Shown: one piece after another, positions 21,877-32,120 of the stretch
How the letters are laid out: each line of letters starts with the position of its first letter
Position numbering within the stretch: position 1 is the stretch's first letter
Assembly (NCBI GenBank): GCA_903813345.2
Contig: CAIIXF020000010.1
Location: 16,813,181-16,877,180 of the forward strand
Direction: 5' to 3'
From: Owenia fusiformis
Lineage: Eukaryota; Annelida; Polychaeta; Sabellida; Oweniidae
DNA: 64,000 nt
Translations under genes and position numbers: made by a program
Notes under the pieces: generated by a model
What the model saw: the letters and a program-made list of their open reading frames with translations, nothing else
Databases searched by the model: none
What the model was told of the DNA's origin: nothing

Positions 21877-23598
21877 ATGCCTGCAATGTTTCAAGAAACA
21901 CCCCCAGAAGGAACACCAGGGAAACTAAAACACCCCTCTCACGGGCCTATTAACTCACCCCTCAATTATAGTAAATGGGAAAATGAACTATCTGAAGATA
22001 ATGACAAGGACTTTATTTTAAATGGTATTTATAATGGATTTCGAATAATTGATGAGGATGCCTTCCCAACCTCTGCAGAAATGAACAATTATAATTCAGC
22101 TATTTGTTCTGAGAACAAGTGGAAAGTGGAAAATCAAATAATAAAAGAAATTGACAATAATCGTTATATCAAAGTGGATTATAAACCAACGATCATTAGT
22201 GCATTAGGGTCAGTGCCAAAACCCAATTCGGAGGCTATACGATTAATACATGACTGCAGTCAACCGCAAGGTAGTGCTGTCAACGATTATGCTACAATTA
22301 AATCTTATAGGTATACCACAATTAATGATGCAACAAAGGCTCTACATCCTGGATACTGGATGTGCAAAGTCGATTTAAGTGAAGCGTATCGATACGTTCC
22401 TATACACCCCCAAGACTATCAATATGCTGGATTAAAATGGAAGTTCAACAATAGTAAAAAATATGATTACATCATTGATACAAGACTTATGTTTGGGGCT
22501 CGCAAATCGCCCGAAATATTCCATCGCATCACTCAAAGTATAAAACGCGTAATGCAGAGAAAGTACAACTGCAGTGACATCTATGTTTACTTGGATGATT
22601 TTTTGATAATTGCACAAACCCAAGAGGAATGCATGGAGCATTTAAATTCATTAATTAGACTGCTTCGTGACCTCGGCTTTGGAATTAGTTGGGGTAAAGT
22701 GGATGGTCCGTCTCAGGTATTGACATTTCTAGGGGTGGAACTAGACTCGCAAAAAATGAAAATGCTGTTACCACAACAAAAACTGCTAGACTTTAAAAAT
22801 TTGCTAAATCAATATCTGCTACTTAAACGAGCTACACGTACCCAGCTAGAATCGCTAGCTGGGAAGCTAAGTTGGGCTGCACAAGTCATCCGTGGCGGTA
22901 GAATTTACACCAGGAGAGTTCTTGATGCTATATGCAAGCTAAAACGAAATAAACATAAATACAAAATCGGGAAAGAATTCAAAGAGGATATTAAGTGGTG
23001 GTTGAACTGTATTGACTCATTCAATGGCATAGCGCTTATATTGGACAGTAAGCCTGTTGTTGACATTGAAGTTGATGCTTCAAATACAGCATCTGGCCTC
23101 TTTTATCAAGGAGACTGGATGTATGTAAATTTTGCTATGGACGTACCTCAATACAAAGACTATCATATTAATTATAAAGAAGTCCTCTCAGTATATTTTG
23201 CCATCCTTAGATGGAAACATGTACTGGTGAATAAACGCATTCTGATTCATACTGACTCTACAGTGGCCATGACTATTGTTAATCGGGGTACAACAAAACA
23301 TCCTGGTATAATGGAAATATTGAGACATATGTTTTGGATATCTGTTCAGTATAACTTTGACCTTCGAGCCGTTCATGTCCCAGGGAAACTCAATATTCTA
23401 CCAGATGTAATTTCCAGACTAAATGAGCCCAAAAACTTTCTAACATTAGAGGCTATTTTGTATCCAGGAATTTTCCCTAATTCAGAGTTATCTGCAATGA
23501 TTCTTCATCACCATATGACTCTAAAGTCCATGCTTTTTCTTCTTCCTCAGATCAAAGAGTGGCACAGCTGGAAAATAGCCTGGACAGGAAAATCATAG
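21877..23598 (+). CDS. Ngaro reverse transcriptase-RNase H
   Basis: This 573-residue frame carries a reverse transcriptase with the catalytic YLDD box (nucleotides 22588-22599) and upstream fingers motifs (SVPKPNSEAIRLIHDCSQ). The C-terminal RNase H region has the IEVDAS and IHTDST acidic motifs, ending in a VHVPGKLNILPD-type stretch as in DIRS/Ngaro and Ty3-related enzymes. It would copy the element RNA to DNA in the element's particle or nucleus. The first codons overlap the gag-like frame, and the end overlaps the recombinase frame by 40 bases. The annotated start is only the first methionine; true translation may begin by frame change or reinitiation. Confidence 0.9.
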   Translation: MPAMFQETPPEGTPGKLKHPSHGPINSPLNYSKWENELSEDNDKDFILNGIYNGFRIIDEDAFPTSAEMNNYNSAICSENKWKVENQIIKEIDNNRYIKVDYKPTIISALGSVPKPNSEAIRLIHDCSQPQGSAVNDYATIKSYRYTTINDATKALHPGYWMCKVDLSEAYRYVPIHPQDYQYAGLKWKFNNSKKYDYIIDTRLMFGARKSPEIFHRITQSIKRVMQRKYNCSDIYVYLDDFLIIAQTQEECMEHLNSLIRLLRDLGFGISWGKVDGPSQVLTFLGVELDSQKMKMLLPQQKLLDFKNLLNQYLLLKRATRTQLESLAGKLSWAAQVIRGGRIYTRRVLDAICKLKRNKHKYKIGKEFKEDIKWWLNCIDSFNGIALILDSKPVVDIEVDASNTASGLFYQGDWMYVNFAMDVPQYKDYHINYKEVLSVYFAILRWKHVLVNKRILIHTDSTVAMTIVNRGTTKHPGIMEILRHMFWISVQYNFDLRAVHVPGKLNILPDVISRLNEPKNFLTLEAILYPGIFPNSELSAMILHHHMTLKSMLFLLPQIKEWHSWKIAWTGKS

Positions 23599-24533
23599 AG
23601 CTTAGGGGATATACCTACACAGACAACACCAAGCGCACTTATGCAGCACATCTTGCTAAATATCTAGACTTCTGCAAGTTAATGGGATATTCACCAGCAC
23701 CTGTTTCACAGTCTAATTTGCTTCGTTATGTGGCATTTCTTAGTGACCACATTAGACCATCATCAATTAAATTATATCTTAACATTATCAGGATATTACA
23801 CTTAGAAATGGGTTTACCAAATCCACTTCAAAGCAACTGGCCCTTAGACACACTGCTTATGGGCATATCAAAGAAACTTGGAGTACCCCCTAGGCAGAAG
23901 GCTGCCATTACGCCACGGCACTTGCTGGACATTAAGAAACAATTAGATCTTTCTAACTATGTTCATATTATCTTTTGGAGTTTATGTCTCACAGCCTTCT
24001 TTGGTCTCTTTAGGAAATCAAATTTAGTTCCTAATGTGTTTAACCCAGAGAAACATCTTACAATGTCTGATATTACAATGAACAGCTGGGGAATTTTGCT
24101 TCAAGTAAAGTGGTCAAAAACACTACAATGTAAAGAGAGGGTCCTGCCAGTCCCCTTCTTAGCTTTGCCAAACCACCCCCTGTGCCCTGTTACAGCTTTA
24201 AAAGCAACCCTAGCTGTAACAAGCCCAAAGAATGTCACAGATCCACTCTTCACCCTCCCAGCTCCACATCAGAAGAAACCTTTCCCACCTTCACTATTTA
24301 CTTCAATGCTACAGCTTTACCTCAAGAAAGCAGGTTACTGTAGCACAGAATTTTCTACCCATAGTTTTCGTAGGGGTGGGGCGTCCTGGGGTCTTCAATG
24401 CAACTTACCTAGTGATATTATCCAACTGATGGGGGACTGGCGTTCTTCTGCTTATCAAAGGTATTTGGAGATGCCACTTCAAAACAGGCTTCAAGTTATT
24501 AAAGATTTCACAGCTAATCTACCATTAAATTGA
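23559..24533 (+). CDS. Ngaro tyrosine recombinase
   Basis: The 324-residue protein has the phage-integrase fold layout: an N-terminal SAM-like core-binding part (TKRTYAAHLAKYLDFC...LLRYVAFL) and a catalytic part with the R...HxxR...W...Y set, visible as LFRKSN, HSFRRGG, GDWRSS and YQRYL. Such enzymes insert circular DIRS/Ngaro DNA by recombination, so there is no DDE integrase and no target duplication. It overlaps the reverse-transcriptase frame by 40 bases and ends 123 bases before B1. Length is normal for the family. No protease domain was seen, as expected for Ngaro. Confidence 0.9.
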   Translation: MAQLENSLDRKIIELRGYTYTDNTKRTYAAHLAKYLDFCKLMGYSPAPVSQSNLLRYVAFLSDHIRPSSIKLYLNIIRILHLEMGLPNPLQSNWPLDTLLMGISKKLGVPPRQKAAITPRHLLDIKKQLDLSNYVHIIFWSLCLTAFFGLFRKSNLVPNVFNPEKHLTMSDITMNSWGILLQVKWSKTLQCKERVLPVPFLALPNHPLCPVTALKATLAVTSPKNVTDPLFTLPAPHQKKPFPPSLFTSMLQLYLKKAGYCSTEFSTHSFRRGGASWGLQCNLPSDIIQLMGDWRSSAYQRYLEMPLQNRLQVIKDFTANLPLN

Positions 24534-24656
24534 AGTAGGAACTTTTATGACCAACATTTGGGGGAAGTGATCTTGATCTTTTGACTTTGATTGTTATAAT
24601 AATTACTTCCTATATATAATACTTCTACACTCTACTTTAAAATGTTTGGCCCATCT

Positions 24657-24803
24657 GGGGTAATTGATTCATTTCATTCTATGAATCAATTTTCCTGTAA
24701 TTTTGTTGTTATTAGTTAGCCTAGAGTAGAACAATAAATTACATAATGCCAAACATTTTTCTCTAGTTGTGTGCGCATTCTTTTATAAGTCACATGAGTT
24801 TAA
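24657..24803 (+). repeat. Ngaro split repeat B1
   Basis: About 147 bases starting 'ggggtaattgattc' recur at 25086-25233 without visible differences. Contains 'aataaa' words that could serve as the polyadenylation signal. It directly abuts A2. Confidence 0.9.
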
Positions 24804-25011
24804 TTATTATTTCATGGTGAAATTAATTTAAACTTGAGAGGGGTTTCTCAAGACAGCCTGGGTCATCACCAGGTCAACATATGTTTCCTGCATGCTTTAA
24901 CTGTTATGTAAAATTCTTGTGTCTGGCTGTTATCTGCTTATTCTGCTACTGTCCTTGCAGCGGACAACATGTGCTAGTTATAATGCTATATTGCTTGTAA
25001 TTTTTTGGCTC
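24804..25011 (+). repeat. Ngaro split repeat A2
   Basis: Copy of A1, identical by eye over 208 bases. A 74-base unique segment with a short C run follows before B2. Confidence 0.9.
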
Positions 25012-25085
25012 CCTCCCCCCCACCACGGTGCCATAATTCATACATGGTTTGTTTTTTCGATGCAATGTAACCTCTCCGGATGGTG

Positions 25086-25233
25086 GGGGTAATTGATTCA
25101 TTTCATTCTATGAATCAATTTTCCTGTAATTTTGTTGTTATTAGTTAGCCTAGAGTAGAACAATAAATTACATAATGCCAAACATTTTTCTCTAGTTGTG
25201 TGCGCATTCTTTTATAAGTCACATGAGTTTAAT
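25086..25233 (+). repeat. Ngaro split repeat B2
   Basis: Copy of B1. It marks the right end of the retroelement. Confidence 0.9.
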
Positions 25234-26416
25234 GATATGAAATCACAGCGGGCTGGCGAATAGGAGATAGCACTAGATAAGTAATACCCTCTTCCCCAGC
25301 CCTACACTTACATCATGTACATATTTGGCCAAATGTTATGAACCCCCGCCCCGACTGAAAGCTGGCTGATTACTGTGGCATAAGCGAGCCAAGTGATGTT
25401 CTATAAGACCAGTCAGGCAGACTTTGAAAGATGTGACAATGGTGCAATAGTGGAGTTTCCACTTATAGTAATTTGATCTAAAACTAGATATGGATACGAT
25501 AAGGTGAATTCTGACGTGAAATGAATTAGGGGACATAATAATACATTAGTCAGTATTAAAAACAAAATGTAAAACGTCATGTCAGTCATTCCAAATGCGA
25601 GTAGATAGATTGGTAAAGTAACTCAACCACCGGAACCATTTCCGCAATGGATATTTGTCATAGGTAAAATAAAATGTAACAACAGAACCACACCTGTTTA
25701 CTAGAATTAGTTTTTTGTTACACCAAAAATGAGCCAAAACAGACAAAATGGAAAGTTACAAGAAAATTTCAGTTCTATGCACTTATTTAACGCTAATTCA
25801 CATTCATCAATCTCACGTGACATCATATTGATATAGCAAATTAAATCACACAGTTCCATTGCATATTATGTTTAATATACCAGATGTGTTCTGATGAAAA
25901 CTGAGTGACCAATGCAATCAATCGACGCAAAAGACCATTTGCAGTGTCAAACAAATGCATACATTTCATAATGAATGTACCTTGCTATTTTTAGAAGAAT
26001 TAGGTTTTGACAATTGAATGGAGTTTTAATTAATTCCCCGTGCATGACTTACTATTCAAATATGGTGAGACTGTACATACAGAATATTTTGTTGAGCCTT
26101 GGATGACAAACATATTAGTAAAAACTGCATTTGACTTATAATTGATTATTTTGCTCAATTATACCTTGAATTAAACCAACTCTAGTGGGAATTGTAATGC
26201 ACTTATAATTGATTAATAATGTTATTGTTGCTGTTAAAAAGCACGAACATTTTACTTTTATTCGATTAAGGCCTCCTCACATATGAATGAATCCACTAAA
26301 CGCAGTCTTGCAGTAAATTGTCAATCTTGGCAATTGGGAACGTTAACAATGCGAACCGAAGCACAACTTTGCGCATGTTTCCGAAGCCGTATGAACACGC
26401 GAACGATGTACAGCGT
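25234..26416. other. AT-rich intergenic DNA
   Basis: No gene, hairpin or tandem repeat was recognised. A short 'gactgaaagctggct' phrase near 25353 resembles, inverted, text at 16711-16735 next to the foldback element there. Confidence 0.4.
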
Positions 26417-26958
26417 ACGTATATGGCTGGCCAAATGGTACAATGTCACGTCGTTATGTTTACGACCATATGGTCGTTCAACACGGTCGTAAGGTCGTAA
26501 ATTTACGTCAGTAAGATCGTATAACACGGTCGTAAGGTCGTAAATTTACGTCAGTAAGGTCGTAATAACACGGTTGTAAGGTCGTAAATTTACGTCAGTA
26601 AGGTCGTATGACACACTCGTAAGGTCGTAAATTTACGTCAGTAAGGTCGTAATAACACAGTCGTAAGGTCGTAAATTTACGTCAGTAAGGTCGTATAACA
26701 CGATTGTAAGGTCGTAAATTTACGTCAGTAACTTTCCACAATCTTGACGTTCTTGAGGTCGTACATTTACGACCTTATGGTCGTAAACATTACGACTATG
26801 AGGTTAATTTACGTTCTTGGAACCGATAATAACGACCTTAAGGACGTAAATTAACTACCTTATGGTCGTATATTTACGTTCTTGCGGTCGTACATTTACG
26901 ACCATACGGTCGTAAACATAACGACGTAACTTTGTACCACTTGGCCAGCCATATACGT
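26417..26958. mobile_element. 542-bp foldback element with internal 44-bp tandem repeats
   Basis: The ends 'acgtatatggctggccaa' and complement form terminal inverted repeats of about 60 bases, continuing through 'cgttatgtttacgaccat'. Between them, roughly six units of 44-45 bases built on 'cgtaaggtcgtaaatttacg' run from about 26480 to 26735. These are followed by further 'acgacctta' words in the other orientation. The internal unit is itself partly palindromic. Short frames on both strands are repeat translations. Confidence 0.75.
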
Positions 26959-28134
26959 ATACTAATGGGAACGAATTTAACTGAAAGTAATATTGTCGGT
27001 TCACGCAAATTGACCTCGGGAATTCTTGCTCATGTGTAAGGGACCTTTAAAAGCACAAATGCAGACATTTGGGTCCGCGCGTTATACCGAAACCAACGAA
27101 AGCAAGAAGGGCAATACACCGACGCGCATTGTACCGAAAGGCATAGGCCTACTGAATGCCATACGATGGGCATTGTACGGAAAAGTTTTCCTCTGTGACT
27201 TGACTTGTAACGCATATTTCTGCCTGCAACCTTTAAGAAACAGTGCAAGCGCAAAGTAATTGACAGACAAATCAGCGATTATTTTGGGTAAAAATGAATA
27301 AGCAGTTTCCATTGCCAGTTTTGATACATGATATTCATTGATTAGAATTGACAAGCAACTCATAAGCCCCGGTCAAGTAAAGAGTAAATCACTTCGGGTT
27401 GTTGTCTCTTCACACTTTATACATTTGAAACAGGCTAGTACAGTTTAGAACAGTTTTGAATTTAAAGTTAGATTCACATACAATGACTGACAGAGTCAAC
27501 TACGTTTCTGCACGAAAGCCTGTTGTGATCCAATACTTTATTTCCATGGACCTCTATCCCCTCTATTGGGATAGAGGTCCATGATATATATAAAAAAAAC
27601 AAAAGCACCATGTCTATGTCACGTTTCTCACCTAAGATATGTTTACATTTTTCATCGTTAATTGCATCGACCATTAACCGTTAGTTCCCGCACCTGAGGT
27701 TGTGAATGATATCACGCTTTAAATCATTGTATTATGCCCGGTAATGGTCGAATCAAAGGTTGGCGTGTGTGTAAAGGGAAGTAAGTACCTAGATAATCTC
27801 CATTTCATCGTTTTAGTCTAATGCAATCCAAGACCAACACATGTTTGATTGGTCCCTAAATCACCAAAGTATGTTTATATGAAATATATAGGTGATATAA
27901 ATAAATAACGATTACGCCATGAAAGTGGTTTGCCACTTAGAAGAGATCAAACCCAATGCGCATGCGTGATTTCAATAATCCCTTTCGGGAATCTAAACAA
28001 AAAGCAGACGATAGCAAAGGTGAGATCATTCCATCATAGCCTAGTCTTAAGTATCACATCGGAATGAAATAATATAACGTAAATGGAATCACAAATTCAT
28101 CGCTACGTAGATATCAAGAACATGTTTAGCAGCT
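26959..28134. other. Upstream region of the GPCR exon
   Basis: No gene was recognised; frames at 27026-27363 overlap on both strands. A hairpin at 27546-27582 pairs 'atggacctctatccc' with 'gggatagaggtccat'. Transcription of the receptor exon probably starts within or beyond this region; I see no clear TATA or initiator that would fix a start. Confidence 0.35.
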
Positions 28135-28176
28135 GTGTATACTATTTTACTGTTAGAAGCGAATAACTTTGGAGTC

Positions 28177-28601
28177 ATGGCTTTTAATTTAACTTTGGAC
28201 AGAACAGCAAATATTACAAATTGCCACCTGAACGGGACGTTAAATAAGACGTGCCAAGATCATGGCCTACGACCACAAATGGGACCCTCTTCTATATCAG
28301 AAGTCATTCCGATTTCTATTTTATTCTGCATCATCGAAATTGTGGGAATAATTGGAAACATACTTGTTATTTATGTTATTCTTAGTGATAGAAAAATGCG
28401 CAGCTCTGTGACAAACATGTTCATTTTGAATCTTGGTATATCGGACCTCATCATTATGCTAGGAGGGATACCCGAAATTTCGTTTTTCATGATCAACAAG
28501 GGCTGGTTGTTCGGCGAAGTGATGTGTAAGTTTCAAAGATACGTTCTGGTTGTATCGCTCTACTCTTCAGTGATGACTCTAGTTGCTGTATGCGTAGAAA
28601 G
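28177..28601 (+). CDS. Exon of a class A (rhodopsin-like) GPCR, N terminus to TM3
   Basis: Starting at the methionine at 28177, the exon encodes about 141 residues. The N tail has four N-glycosylation sequons (N4, N12, N19, N23). TM1 contains the GN...V pattern (N61), TM2 has NLGISD with the conserved Asp90, C117 is the usual disulfide cysteine before TM3, and TM3 ends in E-R-Y. The exon stops at 28601 with AAAG followed by GTATGT, a good donor that splits the arginine codon of the E/DRY motif in phase 2, a classical intron position in this superfamily. TM4-TM7 were not found in the window. The sequence resembles peptide receptors of the somatostatin/galanin/allatostatin-like set; the ligand cannot be named. 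An in-frame methionine at 28135 is the alternative start. Confidence 0.85.
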
Positions 28602-28607
28602 GTATGT
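28602..28607 (+). promoter_or_regulatory. Splice donor of the GPCR exon
   Basis: AAAG/GTATGT fits the donor consensus. Reading on past it gives only 16 more residues before a stop, without a TM4, which supports splicing. Confidence 0.75.
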
Positions 28608-28769
28608 CTTATATATGTTTTCAATATGTATCTCTATTGATAACAAATAACATAGACATTCTAACTTAGAGATAATAGTATATGTTCTCCATTCTTCTTG
28701 ACACATTTCGAACTTATTTAAATTAAGTCTTTCATCTTCACAACATTACGTTCTTATAGTCATGTATTT

Positions 28770-28990
28770 TAAAGGCAGAATCAGATCTATATGGGGTGAC
28801 AAAATTGCAAGCAATATGTACAATTGACCTACAAATCTATTCCTTACAATCTCAAGTACAATATCCGCAATATCCAAAGTGCAAAAATCGGGGGGAAAGT
28901 TTAAATTCTCCCAAATGATAAAAATGATAACCATATTATTATACCTTTTTGTAAAAATCTTTAGTTTTCCTGAAATGAAGCATGTATTAG
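28770..28990 (-). repeat. Dispersed repeat shared with the satellite spacer at 60.0-60.3 kb
   Basis: Reverse complement of 60035-60290 with many substitutions and some indels; both contain 'aaggcagaatcagatct' and 'ctattccttacaatctcaa'. The 134-residue minus frame at 28746-29150 is this repeat. It lies in the putative first intron of the receptor gene. Confidence 0.65.
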
Positions 28991-29149
28991 GGGAATTTTT
29001 TAATAAATAGACATTACAAAGAATGATACGTGCCAAACATATTCTGAAATAGAAACAATTTTTACTTAGCTTGTCCGCTAGATCAGATTCCCCCTTTAGT
29101 ATGGTTTCTACCCTAATATTCAATCTAATAGAAAAAAAACAAATAAACA

Positions 29150-30608
29150 AGTAAAGGCATCTTAGAAATATATACTATACTATATACTACGTATTATATA
29201 CTACTACTCCCTGGAGTCATATGTGACATCGAAAAATGTTTTGCAACGAAAGGGTTTAGCAAGCCAGTATTTTACTCTAACTCTAAGATTGAACACCCTA
29301 TAAGAACGAGAGTGTTTCAATACTTCCCAAATGCAGAAAAATACTCAGTTACAAGAATATGATAAAAAACGTTATCTCACCGTTCACTGTGATTTAATAT
29401 AAAAGATGACAACTCCACGGAGTAGTAGAGAATCCCAACAACTGGCGATTGGCATGTTTTCATAAATCTGAAACAGGTCTTGAAATAAAGGTTTCAATCT
29501 GATTAAAAAGTCTACATTGGAACGATGTTTTTACCATGGCCTTTGCATTCGTTTGACTTCACTTCTTAAATTGATTTTGTCTGGTCTCAGATTGTGTTAA
29601 GTTCATCATGACTCTAGATGCAATAGAATTTCGATAGATACATTTTGAAAAATGATAGACAATATGAAATTAGCCTAATAATGGTTGCAACAACACCGCG
29701 AAAAAGCCCAAATATGTTCAACGTTTTCACTTGGACATTAGTCTAATATGACAAAGAGTGGTTTCAATTATTTTCTTTAAAGTAAATCACAATCGATTTT
29801 TTTGTGCGACGACTAAGTAGGCTTACGTTAACGAAACCTATTACCCCATCCTGTCAACTCCAATCAAATTAAATTATTAAAGAGATCGGGTCTCCTAAAA
29901 AAAAACAATAGAGTAAACCCCTGATTTTTTCGTGTTATTTGATGTAAAACAAGTTTGTTTATCAACTTATTTCTGAGGCTTGAATTAATTTGTTAACTGT
30001 ATCAATTCGATGATTGTTCCTAGCCATGAATTTCCACTTACATCAATAGAAATTCAAATTAAATCTAAAAAGCCCGCTCAAATTTGTTCCAGTCTGATTG
30101 GCTTTTTCCTTCAGATTATTTTGGCTTAGAGAAGTATTCTGTTTTCGACTTATTGCGTTCAATTCTGACAGTTGGTTGTTCTTTTGGTTGTCCTGTTGAT
30201 ATCCTCAATATATTGTCGATATCGTGCTTATGATTTGGTCTCAAGATATATCTAAGGTATATATGATGTTTTATGAGTTATATTGGGACATTACTGATTG
30301 TCCAGAATATAAATCTGGACGACTCGATCTCTTTAATCTGACCAGTATACACTATACGGGGTACACTTTTTGGGACACCCAGAATATTTCGTCTTTTTCA
30401 TTAATACTTGTTTATGTATAATCATCTACGTTTATAATGCCATCTATTGAAAATTCTTAATTCCATTAACATTTTTCTCTGCTGACTATGATTTATTGTT
30501 TATTCTTAATAGCTTGCCAATACATAATAAAATAAACGATCTGTGTTTCATCCTGGCAAGATTAAGATTTTTCTAGTCTTGTTTCAAGACCCTGGAGCCC
30601 CTTATCTA
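29150..30608. other. Intronic or intergenic DNA
   Basis: No TM4-TM7 exon of the receptor was found. At 29545-29590 the text 'tttgcattcgtttgacttca' matches one end of the 80-bp mini-element family, a partial copy on the minus strand. A 65-residue frame at 30224-30421 has no recognisable features. Confidence 0.4.
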
Positions 30609-30609
30609 C

Positions 30610-31143
30610 AGGGTGGTCAAAACGGAAACCCTTGCGCTATTTTCCTCATGTCTTTGTCATTTTGAGAAATAACTCCCTGATATTTTAGACATTTGTACAT
30701 CATTCAATTTCCTACCAGCCTGCTATACATGATGACCATCTGATTTATAGTCGCAATATTATGTACAGCACTTTAAAAAACATGCTCAAATGGCAACACT
30801 ATTGCACGTTAGGCAACCCTGCACACGTAGCCCAAAATGTCCTTACCTGTGGGATACGGCAAAGATAGAGTGCAAACTTCAAAAGTGAGATCATTCGTGT
30901 CATTTAGGCCATACCTGCTGAGGAATTATTTGAGTCATTGACAACTGCGCAGGATTGACTAATAGAGCGTGATAATGCCAATACCTGAAGCATGTTGTTC
31001 AAAGTGCTGTAAAATTGTGACTATGAGTCTGATGGTCATGAAATATGGTAGGGTGGCAGGAAAGTAAATGATGTACATATGTTAAATATGAGGGAGTAAT
31101 TTTCTAAAATGACAAAGATATGAGGAAAATGCAGGGTTTTCCA
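30610..31143. mobile_element. Foldback element with ~150-bp arms
   Basis: The left arm (30623-30790) contains 'tttcctcatgtctttgtcat', then 'ctgatggtcat'-type text inverted; the right arm (31000-31142) is its diverged complement. Arms differ at many positions, so the copy is old. The outermost left text 'cagggtggtcaaaacgg' has no clear right partner, so the exact end is uncertain. Confidence 0.6.
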
Positions 31144-31852
31144 TATTTTTCGAGGCTATTGAAGCAACTCAAATAGATTTTTCGTACTTTGCAAAAAAAA
31201 CTCAGATACTCGTGTATCTTACAACATAGCAAGCTACGTTTAATTTCGACGAATCTGTAAATACCCCTGGGGTAGTCATATTTCTTTTGTTATATTATAT
31301 CTGTCGCAGAATTGACGCAACTTAGGTTGTAATACCCCAGTGAACCCGGATCCGCATCACAGAGGTGTGATAACAGGGGACCAACATGAAACTGGAAATA
31401 ATTGAAGCACCTCAAAGAAAACCAGTGCTATTCTAACGTCTCCCAAAGGAACGAATTTAATACAAAACGAAATTGGGTATAACGTATACAAATTACTCAA
31501 TATGCAAATGCATCTCAATCTTGTTATCATTATGGGCATTTTTTTGTTTCCGAGTATCTAAAAGAGGACTTATACCTCTGTGGTGATATAACATCCGTAT
31601 TTTACGTCTGAACGCACATAATATTACGACTCCATGCTTCTAATTTATTGTTTACCCCGCCCCCCCCCCCCCATAAATACCCGTAATTATCCCTGAACAC
31701 GTGATTCACACCCACACAGGCGAAAACGAACTCCTGTATCTAAACCCCTGTGGGAATGTAGGGCATATCCTACACGCGCGAAATTCACGCCTAATAGATA
31801 TGCGCCATATTCAAGTTTACACAGGTGTAAAACCCTGGTGTTATTCATTGGG
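31144..31852. other. Intergenic DNA with short repeats
   Basis: 'gcatcacagaggtgtgat' near 31350 has a loose inverted partner near 31570. A run of 14 C lies at about 31660. No gene was recognised. Confidence 0.35.
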
Positions 31853-32120
31853 TTAGTTCGTAGTTTTCAACATAAAGGAATCTATTACTGCATTGCCTTG
31901 GGAATTTGTACATCTATACTCACTTGAACGTTTCTTAAATGTAGGATTTTCCTTAATTAAATTTCCAATCATCACTTTTCTGATATCAACATAACTACTA
32001 TTACAACTCATAATAAAATGGTAAAGATCCTCCAATGAGTTGTTATTACATTTCTTACACTCATAATTTGACACTGAATTGGTTATTGTAAACCTAGAAA
32101 TAATCTTTTCTGGCCTCAGG
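31853..32120 (-). pseudogene. Probable C-terminal tail of a LINE reverse-transcriptase protein
   Basis: Read on the minus strand, the frame contains a CKKC...LEDLYHFIMSC...Y..IR pattern. This is the Cys-Cys-His-Cys cluster found near the C-terminal end of the second protein of many non-LTR retrotransposons, where it follows the reverse transcriptase and aids RNA binding. Only about 75-85 residues are present and no reverse transcriptase motif is found on the minus strand upstream (higher coordinates). The copy is therefore a short 3' remnant, as expected from 5' truncation. A match to another Cys-rich protein cannot be excluded. Confidence 0.4.

Larger units (their letters stand above)
20630..21928 (+). 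pseudogene. Gag-like region of the Ngaro element (interrupted)
   Basis: The first part starts at the methionine at 20630, although an upstream in-frame start lies inside A1 at 20510. Its first ~60 residues have the spacing of a SAM-like helical domain (W..LS...I..L...G, then D.L..M.I and GQ.R.L). A Ser/Gln-rich linker follows. The last part (21482-21928) ends in a Cys/His cluster of zinc-knuckle type (CRNYNKGIC...), usual for nucleic-acid binding in DIRS/Ngaro gag proteins. A 378-bp DNA element lies in the middle. The reverse-transcriptase frame overlaps its end in another frame, as is common in this group. Confidence 0.75.
20395..25233 (+). mobile_element. Ngaro-like tyrosine-recombinase retroelement
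   Basis: This 4.84-kb element has the layout that defines Ngaro elements: A1 (20395-20602), coding region, B1 (24657-24803), A2 (24804-25011), B2 (25086-25233). B1 and A2 abut. The coding part has three products in order: a gag-like protein with a Cys/His cluster, reverse transcriptase plus RNase H, and a tyrosine recombinase. Paired repeats look essentially identical, so the insertion is young. It looks largely whole, with one visible interruption, a nested DNA element at 21082-21459. Integration by recombinase explains the lack of a target duplication. It is a DIRS-order relative of LTR elements, not a host gene. Confidence 0.9.

Noticed and set aside
28746-29150. 134-residue minus-strand frame next to the GPCR exon
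   Set aside because: It lies in a dispersed repeat also present at 60.0-60.3 kb, where the frame is not kept.
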